NCBI GenBank assembly: GCA_964567475.1
Contig: CAZMMV010000084.1
Span: 1 to 6,290 of the forward strand
Reading direction: 5' to 3'
DNA: 6,290 nucleotides
Source: CAZMMV01 sp964567475
Lineage (GTDB): Bacteria; Bacillota; Clostridia; Tissierellales; Tissierellaceae
Part shown: positions 1-4,333 of the stretch, in pieces
Layout of the letters: each line of letters opens with the position of its first letter
Numbering within the stretch: position 1 is the stretch's first letter
Made by a program: the position numbers and the translations under genes
The notes under the pieces: generated by a model
The model's input: the letters and a program-made list of their open reading frames with translations, nothing else
Database searches by the model: none
Told to the model about the DNA's origin: nothing

Positions 1-176
1 TTTATCAACATCTTCAATTGTCTCTTTTACAATGTTTCTTTGAAGTTCCTGAAGCAGTTTATTTAGATCTAAAATAAATTCTCCAATATCTATATTTCCA
101 TCATTAATAAAATTTTTTATAATTAATTCAATATTTTTTACCCCTTTTCCGTAAACTGTTGTACACTATTATTCAT
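1..176 (-). pseudogene. ISLre2-like transposase, frameshifted 5' fragment
   Basis: The minus-strand ATG at 174-176 has a good ribosome binding site (GGAAGGTG, 184-191) but opens a frame of only 12 codons (MNNSVQQFTEKG) that stops at TAA (138-140). Directly after the G-run at 141-144 the next frame is open to the window edge. Read from GTA at 139-141 it gives 47 codons beginning VKNIELIIKNF, with the segment FILDLNKLLQELQRNIVKE in the middle. Adding one G to the run joins the two parts into a continuous N-terminus of the kind found in ISLre2-family transposases, whose start has an FxxxGxKNxE pattern followed by a helical region. What is seen is a single-base deletion in a homopolymer plus truncation by the window edge. 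Known ISLre2 transposases are made from one uninterrupted frame, so the copy is probably inactive. A sequencing error in the G-run is the main alternative. Family assignment is from recognition of about 58 residues only. Confidence 0.62.
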
Positions 177-277
177 AAGAAAACACCTTCCTGTTATATA
201 TTATTGTTTTTGTCAAAATTTATAATATCGCATTTGGGTGTTTTTTTAATATTTATTTTCCGACGATAACTTTACAC
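1..277 (-). mobile_element. End of an ISLre2-like insertion sequence (partial, runs off the window)
   Basis: The transposase start lies about 100 bp inside this segment, and the element continues beyond position 1. The outer boundary is inferred. On the minus strand the stretch from about 277 inward begins TGTAAAGTTATCGTCGG, which looks like a plausible IS terminus, but the other end is outside the window, so no inverted repeat or target duplication can be confirmed. The non-coding part (177-277) holds a ribosome binding site (GGAAGGTG, 184-191 on the minus strand) seven bases before the transposase ATG, and no convincing promoter. The family call rests on the transposase N-terminus. The outer boundary could be off by tens of bases. 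Confidence 0.42.
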
Positions 278-308
278 TAATTAAAATAAAACCCTTATAT
301 ATATATAG

Positions 309-346
309 AAAAGACCCCTAAGATTTCAAAGCCTTAGGGGTCTTTT
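309..346 (-). terminator. Rho-independent terminator of the cupin gene
   Basis: A perfect 14-bp stem (309-322 pairing with 333-346) encloses a 10-base loop. On the minus strand the stem ends in TCTTTTC and AT-rich sequence, and it begins six bases after the cupin stop codon. The core GACCCCTAAG/CTTAGGGGTC is GC-rich against a very AT-rich background. The stem has A/T runs at both ends, so it could also stop transcription arriving from the transposase side in the plus direction. Confidence 0.88.
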
Positions 347-351
347 GAGTA

Positions 352-816
352 CTAATAGTAGTAATTATTATGATGTTCTACATCATCTTCTTTATCTTTG
401 TGAATAGTACCATGAGGGTGTTCAGGTGGTGCATAAATAGAGTAAAGTTTAAGTGGCATACAAGCTATATTTATTAAATTATGCCATTTGCCAGCAGGTA
501 TTAGTATTACATCATCGTCATAAACTCTTTTTTGAAAATATAAATTTTCTTGACTATCTCCCATTAAAACTAAGCCCTCACCTTCCTCTATACGAATAAA
601 TTGATCTACATCATAATGAACTTCAAGTCCAACATCTTCTCTAGATTTAATACTCATTAGGGTAAGTTGTAAATGACTTCCTGTCCATAGTGCTGTTCTA
701 AAATTAGTATTTTGTTTAGTGGCCTCATTTATATTTACTACATAAGGATTAGGCCCATGGTCACTTAAGTCAATACAATTACACCAATAATCTTCATAAT
801 TATAATAGTTGTTCAT
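352..816 (-). CDS. Cupin-domain protein with Tyr-rich ends, possibly spore-associated
   Basis: This encodes a small single-domain cupin (154 residues from this start). Counting from the longer start at 822, cupin motif 1 lies around residues 65-81 (G65, H69, D71, Q74, G81) and motif 2 around 109-118 (PAGKWHN, with H114). The usual second His of motif 1 is replaced by D71 and the usual Glu by Q74, so any metal site is non-standard. The central part (FRTALWTG, LQLTLMSI, DVDQFIRIEEGEG, KLYSIYAPPEHP) matches a widespread Bacillota cupin family of unknown reaction, sometimes compared with sugar-phosphate isomerase-type cupins. The termini are unusual: YYNYEDYWCNC at the start and an acidic, His-rich tail ending NNYYY, which resembles spore coat or exosporium proteins. 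I chose the ATG at 814-816 because AAAGGAAG (823-830) lies at ideal spacing from it and almost touches the ATG at 822. It is transcribed away from the four-gene operon, with a SigK-like promoter upstream and a terminator downstream. The enzymatic function is unknown. Confidence 0.85.
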   Translation of the reverse strand: MNNYYNYEDYWCNCIDLSDHGPNPYVVNINEATKQNTNFRTALWTGSHLQLTLMSIKSREDVGLEVHYDVDQFIRIEEGEGLVLMGDSQENLYFQKRVYDDDVILIPAGKWHNLINIACMPLKLYSIYAPPEHPHGTIHKDKEDDVEHHNNYYY

Positions 817-822
817 ATTCAT

Positions 823-830
823 CTTCCTTT
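823..830 (-). promoter_or_regulatory. Ribosome binding site that decides the cupin start
   Basis: On the minus strand AAAGGAAG ends immediately before the ATG at 820-822 and six bases before the in-frame ATG at 814-816. The second spacing is normal and the first is too short, so translation probably begins at 816, two codons inside the longest frame. Confidence 0.6.
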
Positions 831-846
831 CATTGTTTATACACTA

Positions 847-875
847 TAATATATGATTTGTATTCTAAAAAGGTT
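847..875 (-). promoter_or_regulatory. Candidate SigK-type promoter of the cupin gene
   Basis: Reading the minus strand, AACC (872-875) is followed after exactly 16 bases by CATATATTA (847-855). This fits the SigK consensus I recall from Bacillus subtilis, mACm-N16-CATAnnnTA. It would place the transcript start near 840 and leave a short leader that carries the ribosome binding site. SigK acts late in the mother cell, when coat proteins are made, which agrees with the Tyr-rich coat-like ends of the product. The motif carries limited information in AT-rich DNA, so chance is possible. A SigA-type -10 within the same TATATTATAG stretch cannot be excluded. Confidence 0.42.
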
Positions 876-894
876 CTCTTATAAAAGATATTTG

Positions 895-908
895 GTAACA
901 GTGGTTAC
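895..908. promoter_or_regulatory. Crp/Fnr-family (HcpR-like) operator of the four-gene operon
   Basis: The site is GTAAC-AGTG-GTTAC, a perfect 5+4+5 inverted repeat centred at 901.5. The same repeat occurs upstream of hcp (4234-4247). Its centre is 29.5 bp from the first base of the TATAAT at 931-936, which places it at -41.5 for a start at 943, the usual position of a class II Crp/Fnr activator. The half-site layout is that of Fnr-type sites (14 bp). GTAAC-N4-GTTAC is what I recall for predicted clostridial HcpR sites, from memory and not checked. Outer arms at 883-892 and 911-920 are also exact inverted repeats about the same centre. The regulator gene is not in this window. Confidence 0.72.
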
Positions 909-930
909 GGAATATCTTTTCTTTTAAGGA

Positions 931-936
931 TATAAT
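931..936 (+). promoter_or_regulatory. -10 box of the activator-dependent operon promoter
   Basis: This is a perfect TATAAT, predicting a start near 943 and a leader of about 63 bases before the ATG at 1006. The position where a -35 would lie (around 908-913, CGGAAT) does not match TTGACA, as expected for a promoter that depends on an activator bound at -41.5. The leader contains the ribosome binding site GGGGAGGT (994-1001) and shows no other clear structure. Confidence 0.68.
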
Positions 937-1005
937 ACATTTAGAATAGATAATATAAAGATAAATGAATAATTAATATATAAAAGCATAAATGGGGAGG
1001 TAAAT

Positions 1006-2226
1006 ATGAATAAATATTTTGATATAAAAGATAAGGTTTATGATATAACAGAAAAATATCCAGAGACAATAGATGTATTTGTATCAAGCGGATTTGATCA
1101 GTTTGCAAATGAAAATATGAGAAAATTAATGGGCAAGGCTATTTCGTTAGAAATGTCGTGTAAAAGCAAGAAAATTAATATAGATTTATTTGAGAAAAGA
1201 TTGATAGAAGCAATTGAACAAAATAGGTTTTCAGAAGATAAAGCCTTACTAGATAAAAGTCGAGTTAAAGATGCAGATATAAAAATAGAAGGAATTCTTC
1301 CTTGTCCAGTTAAACTTCCATTATATGAGAGTTTTGAAAAATGGTTAGAAAAAGAAGATTTTCCATTTACCCTGGATTATGAACTTAAAGTAGCTTCCGG
1401 TGGTGTAGATTGGATAAAAGATAAGATAGAAATAATAGAAAGTGAAGATGAATTATCAGATTTATTTATGTCTGCAGGGTTTGACTTATTCTTTGATAAG
1501 AATTTAATGGGAAAGTTTAAAGAAAAGGAAGTATTTGAGGACTTAACTAGCTTTGAAAAAATGAATAAAGATTTTGATAATGAATATATAGATTTAAAAG
1601 ATCCATCAGGACAATACTCAATTATAGGAGTAGTGCCGGCAGTATTTTTAGTAAATAAAGAGGAAATAGGAGATAGAGAAATACCCCAGACTTGGGAAGA
1701 TTTATTTAAAGCTGAGTTTGAAGGAGAAGTTTCACTTCCAGTAGGTGATTTTGACCTATTTAATGCCATACTTTTAAATATATACAAAGAATATGGTGAA
1801 GAAGGAGTAAGAAAACTAGGTAAATCTTTTATGAAAAATATGCATCCTTCAGAAATGGTAAAATCCTATAGAAAGAAAGAAAAGCCAACTATAACCATAA
1901 TGCCATATTTTTTCACTAAAATGTTAACGAAAAATGGACCAATGACACCAATATGGCCAAAGGACGGATCTATTATTAGTCCTATCTTTTTACTGAGCAA
2001 GAATTCTAAAAAAGATAAGATAAAGCCTTTTGTAGATTACTTTGCATCAAAAGAAGTAGGAGATATACTTTCAGGTAATGGAAGATTTCCATCAACTAAT
2101 CCTCAAGTAGACAATAATCTAAATGAAGATCAAAAGTTTATGTGGTTAGGATGGGATTATATAAATAATCACGATATAGGAAGACTAATAGAGAAATGTG
2201 AAAAGATGTTTAATGAATCTATTTAG
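1006..2226 (+). CDS. Cytoplasmic solute-binding-protein-like protein with DUF1858-like N-terminus
   Basis: This 406-residue protein is the first gene of the operon. Residues 1 to about 72 resemble DUF1858, a small helical domain associated with hybrid cluster proteins (motif ITEKYPETIDVF, 14-25), but the CxxC seen in many DUF1858 members is absent. Residues from about 92 to 400 look like a type 2 periplasmic-binding fold of the iron or family 1 kind: LPCPVKLPL (98-106), IIGVVPAVFLVNKEE (206-220), IPQTWEDLF (226-234), a late PFVDYFASKEVGDILSGNG segment (341-359) and FPSTNP (361-366). There is no signal peptide, lipobox or membrane segment, so it should stay in the cytoplasm, which is unusual for this family. 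Only three cysteines are present (C52, C100, C398), and C100 sits at the start of the binding fold. The ribosome binding site is GGGGAGGT (994-1001). Ligand and role are unknown. Iron or a cluster precursor is an inference from family resemblance and from the co-regulated hcp. Confidence 0.83.
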   Translation: MNKYFDIKDKVYDITEKYPETIDVFVSSGFDQFANENMRKLMGKAISLEMSCKSKKINIDLFEKRLIEAIEQNRFSEDKALLDKSRVKDADIKIEGILPCPVKLPLYESFEKWLEKEDFPFTLDYELKVASGGVDWIKDKIEIIESEDELSDLFMSAGFDLFFDKNLMGKFKEKEVFEDLTSFEKMNKDFDNEYIDLKDPSGQYSIIGVVPAVFLVNKEEIGDREIPQTWEDLFKAEFEGEVSLPVGDFDLFNAILLNIYKEYGEEGVRKLGKSFMKNMHPSEMVKSYRKKEKPTITIMPYFFTKMLTKNGPMTPIWPKDGSIISPIFLLSKNSKKDKIKPFVDYFASKEVGDILSGNGRFPSTNPQVDNNLNEDQKFMWLGWDYINNHDIGRLIEKCEKMFNESI

Positions 2227-2238
2227 GAGGTAGGTATT

Positions 2239-2940
2239 ATGAATTTAATTGTAGTTTCAGGTCCACCATCATCAGGGAAGACTTCTATAATAATTAAAAC
2301 TATAGAATCACTTAAGAAAAGAGATATATCTGTAGGAGTAGTTAAGTTTGACTGCCTATATACAGATGATGATATATTATATGAAAAAGCTGGTATTCCA
2401 GTGAAAAAGGGATTATCAGGTGCCCTTTGTCCAGATCATTTTTTTGTATCTAATATTGAAGAAGTAGTTCAATGGGGAAATAAAATTGGAGTAGATGTTT
2501 TAATTACAGAGTCAGCAGGACTCTGCAATAGATGCTCACCTTATATAAAAGATATAACAGGAGTTTGTGTAATAGATAACTTATCTGGTATAAATACACC
2601 AAAGAAGATAGGTCCTATGTTAAAATCAGCGGATATTGTAGTCATTACAAAGGGAGATATAGTATCTCAAGCAGAAAGAGAAGTATTTTCATCAAAGGTT
2701 AATTCAGTAAATCCTAGAGCCACAACTATGCACATAAATGGGCTAACAGGACAAGGAGCTTATGAACTTAGTACCCTATTATACAATGAGGAAGAAAAGG
2801 TAGATTCAGTACAAGGTATGGAACTAAGATTTCCAATGCCTTCAGCCTTATGTTCTTATTGTCTAGGAGAAACAAAAATAGGTGAGGCCTATCAAATGGG
2901 AAATGTTAGAAAAATGGATTTAGGTGATCAGGATGAATAA
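2239..2940 (+). CDS. G3E-type GTPase, HypB/UreG/CobW-like metallochaperone candidate
   Basis: This encodes a 233-residue P-loop GTPase. Walker A is GPPSSGKTS (8-16). ITESAGLCNRC (89-99) occupies the place of the ExxG switch II element of the SIMIBI G3E family. TKGD (137-140) is the guanine-specificity motif, and INGLTGQGAYEL (166-177) matches the N-x-x-TGxG region of UreG and HypB. SGALCPDH (60-67) lies where UreG has CPH and HypB has a CH metal-binding motif, so C64 and H67 are likely metal ligands. Two CxxC pairs (C96/C99 and C205/C208) add further metal or redox capacity. The second, in LCSYCLGETKIGEAY, lies in a C-terminal extension after the GTPase core. G3E proteins use GTP hydrolysis to deliver metals or cofactors to enzymes. 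Here the co-regulated hcp suggests metallocluster maturation (inference). Its ribosome binding site AGGAGGT (2225-2231) overlaps the stop of the upstream gene, so the two are co-translated closely. No Ni-enzyme or urease genes are visible nearby. Confidence 0.85.
   Translation: MNLIVVSGPPSSGKTSIIIKTIESLKKRDISVGVVKFDCLYTDDDILYEKAGIPVKKGLSGALCPDHFFVSNIEEVVQWGNKIGVDVLITESAGLCNRCSPYIKDITGVCVIDNLSGINTPKKIGPMLKSADIVVITKGDIVSQAEREVFSSKVNSVNPRATTMHINGLTGQGAYELSTLLYNEEEKVDSVQGMELRFPMPSALCSYCLGETKIGEAYQMGNVRKMDLGDQDE
2922..2929 (+). promoter_or_regulatory. Ribosome binding site that decides the ABC ATPase start
   Basis: AGGTGATC pairs over eight bases with the 3' end of 16S rRNA (GAUCACCU). It is correctly spaced from the ATG at 2933-2935. 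It overlaps the alternative GTG at 2924, which therefore cannot be the start that it serves. Confidence 0.65.
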
Positions 2941-3931
2941 TATAACTATAGGAGAGTTACAAGAAAAATATCCCTTTGTAGTTAGCTATTTTGAAGAAAA
3001 TAAACTAGAAGTGGAAAACTTTCAAGATAAAACATTTGAAGAATTTTTAGACCATTTTAGTGAAGAGGATATAGAAAACTGGGCAATAGATAAAGAAAAA
3101 TTAACTTTAGATTTAGAAGCTTTTATAGAACAAATGAGAGAGTTCTTAGGAATAGAAGAAGATACTAGGGTAAATTCCTTGACTATACTTCCAGGAAGAG
3201 ACAAATCAGGTAAGGAAGAAAGTTTTAAAGACTTAACTATTCATAAATCTGAAATCATATCCATAGTAGGTCCAACAGGCTCTGGAAAGTCTAGACTATT
3301 GGCAGATATAGAGTGGACAGCAATGAGAGATACTCCCACAAATAGGGGAATACTAATAAATGGAGAAACTCCAGATACAAAATGGAGATTTTCTTCTAAC
3401 AATAAATTAGTAGCACAGCTTTCACAAAATATGAACTTTGTAATGGATTTAACTGTAAGGGAGTTTTTAGAACTTCATGCAGGAAGCAGATTAGTAGAAG
3501 ATATAGAAGGGGTCATTGAAAAGATAATATATGCTGCAAATAATTTAGCTGGAGAAAAATTTGACTTAGATACTCCAGTGACATCTTTAAGTGGGGGACA
3601 ATCAAGGGCATTGATGATAGCAGATACTGCAATACTTAGTTCATCACCTATAGTATTAATAGATGAAATAGAAAATGCAGGAATAGATAGAAAGAAAGCT
3701 TTGGATCTATTAGTATCAAGTGACAAAATAGTACTAATGGCAACCCATGATCCAACTTTAGCCCTTATTGCAGATAGGAGAATAATCATTAAAAATGGTG
3801 GAATAGATAAAGTTATAGAAACCTCAAAAGAGGAAAAACAATTATTACTAGAGTTAGAAAAGATGGATAATGTAATCCAAAAAATGAGAACCAGCTTAAG
3901 ACAAGGAGAACAACTAAGAGGCTTACGTTAA
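2933..3931 (+). CDS. Soluble ABC-family ATPase with N-terminal DUF1858-like domain
   Basis: This encodes a 332-residue protein. Residues 1 to about 72 form an acidic helical domain (ITIGELQEKYPFVVSYF, 4-20) similar in pattern to DUF1858 and to the start of the first operon gene. They share EKYP and the following hydrophobic spacing, and both lack CxxC. The ABC ATPase core follows: Walker A GPTGSGKS (113-120), Q-loop at Q162 or Q165, signature LSGGQ (219-223), Walker B IVLIDE (240-245, with E245) and switch His H272 (ATHDP). The tail (about 295-332) is a charged helix. All catalytic motifs are intact, so it should hydrolyse ATP. No permease gene is present in the operon and the protein has no membrane segment. 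It may thus work in solution, as SufC does in Fe-S assembly, or pair with a permease encoded elsewhere. The ATG at 2933 overlaps the previous stop by eight bases, consistent with translational coupling. Confidence 0.88.
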   Translation: MNNITIGELQEKYPFVVSYFEENKLEVENFQDKTFEEFLDHFSEEDIENWAIDKEKLTLDLEAFIEQMREFLGIEEDTRVNSLTILPGRDKSGKEESFKDLTIHKSEIISIVGPTGSGKSRLLADIEWTAMRDTPTNRGILINGETPDTKWRFSSNNKLVAQLSQNMNFVMDLTVREFLELHAGSRLVEDIEGVIEKIIYAANNLAGEKFDLDTPVTSLSGGQSRALMIADTAILSSSPIVLIDEIENAGIDRKKALDLLVSSDKIVLMATHDPTLALIADRRIIIKNGGIDKVIETSKEEKQLLLELEKMDNVIQKMRTSLRQGEQLRGLR

Positions 3932-3962
3932 TTATGAATTATAATTAAAAGGAGGAATTAAC

Positions 3963-4205
3963 ATGCATGAAGGATGTACAGGTAGTTTTGATAATGGAAA
4001 GATGGCAGTGGATAAAATAAGGATGATGGGATTTAATGAAAATATAATGCCAGTAAAAACAATGATTAAATGTGTAGAATGCGAGAAAGAATTTGAAATG
4101 ACTCATCTAGAAACAAAATGTCCTCATTGTGGAATGGTATATGGAGTAACACCTTGTTCAGCAACAGATCCATCTAAGATAATGGCAGCAGGGAAAAACT
4201 ATTAG
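3963..4205 (+). CDS. Small zinc-ribbon-like protein (CxxC-x12-CxxC)
   Basis: This is an 80-residue protein with a clear CVEC (37-40) and CPHC (53-56) pair 12 residues apart, the pattern of a zinc ribbon or rubredoxin-like knuckle. Two additional cysteines flank it: C5 (MHEGCTG) and C65 (GVTPCSATDP). The C-terminus DPSKIMAAGKNY and the first 30 residues are not recognisable. It has a strong ribosome binding site (AAAAGGAGG, 3947-3955). It starts 31 bases after the ATPase stop in the same direction, so it is most likely the last gene of the operon. Zinc, iron or a small Fe-S cluster could each be bound. The six cysteines and the regulon context suggest metal transfer or redox protection, which is inference. 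No hairpin terminator follows it, so some read-through into hcp is possible. Confidence 0.8.
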   Translation: MHEGCTGSFDNGKMAVDKIRMMGFNENIMPVKTMIKCVECEKEFEMTHLETKCPHCGMVYGVTPCSATDPSKIMAAGKNY

Positions 4206-4230
4206 ATGTAAATCAATAAGTTTTTTCGTT

Positions 4231-4250
4231 TACGTAACATAGGTTACGTA
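4231..4250. promoter_or_regulatory. Crp/Fnr-family (HcpR-like) operator of hcp
   Basis: TACGTAAC and its exact reverse complement GTTACGTA are separated by ATAG, making a 20-bp palindrome centred at 4240.5. The core GTAAC-N4-GTTAC is identical to the site in front of the four-gene operon. Here again the centre is exactly 29.5 bp upstream of the first base of the -10 box (4270), that is -41.5 for a start at 4282. HcpR is the Crp/Fnr-type regulator known to control hcp in many anaerobes in response to nitrosative stress. Assignment to HcpR rather than another family member is from memory of the motif. Confidence 0.78.
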
Positions 4251-4269
4251 TTAAGTTTAAAATATAAGT

Positions 4270-4275
4270 TATACT
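4270..4275 (+). promoter_or_regulatory. -10 box of the hcp promoter
   Basis: TATACT (five of six consensus bases) predicts a start near 4282 and a leader of about 52 bases. No -35 match exists at the expected place (around 4247-4252, CGTATT), consistent with dependence on the activator bound at 4231-4250. An overlapping TATAAA (4275-4280) is a possible alternative but would shift the operator to about -46.5. Confidence 0.62.
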
Positions 4276-4333
4276 ATAAATATAAAGAAGAAAAAGTTAA
4301 AGGTACTTAACATAAAATAGGGGGTAAATATTA

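Noticed and set aside
188..216. TTGACA (211-216, minus strand) as a -35 for the transposase
   Set aside because: No -10 box lies 16-18 bases downstream. The nearest TATATA is only about 10 bases away, so this is not a usable promoter.
895..908. Possible NtcA site (GTA-N8-TAC) in both operators
   Set aside because: Both palindromes formally fit GTA-N8-TAC, but NtcA is cyanobacterial, and the full GTAAC/GTTAC arms next to hcp in a clostridial setting fit HcpR better.
943..1005. Riboswitch or attenuator in the operon leader
   Set aside because: The leader is about 63 bases, almost all A and T, with no stable stem before the ribosome binding site.
1377..1787. 136-codon open frame on the minus strand
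   Set aside because: It lies entirely within the binding-like protein gene, is rich in Ser and Lys as expected of antisense to AT-rich coding DNA, and has no recognisable domain.
3475..3789. 104-codon open frame on the minus strand (and a 60-codon one at 3022-3204)
   Set aside because: Both are antisense shadows of the ABC ATPase, whose motifs are intact and continuous on the plus strand.
4206..4333. Terminator between the zinc-ribbon gene and hcp
   Set aside because: The only hairpin-capable sequence is the 20-bp operator palindrome. The T-run (4221-4226) precedes it rather than following it, so it does not form a terminator for the upstream operon.
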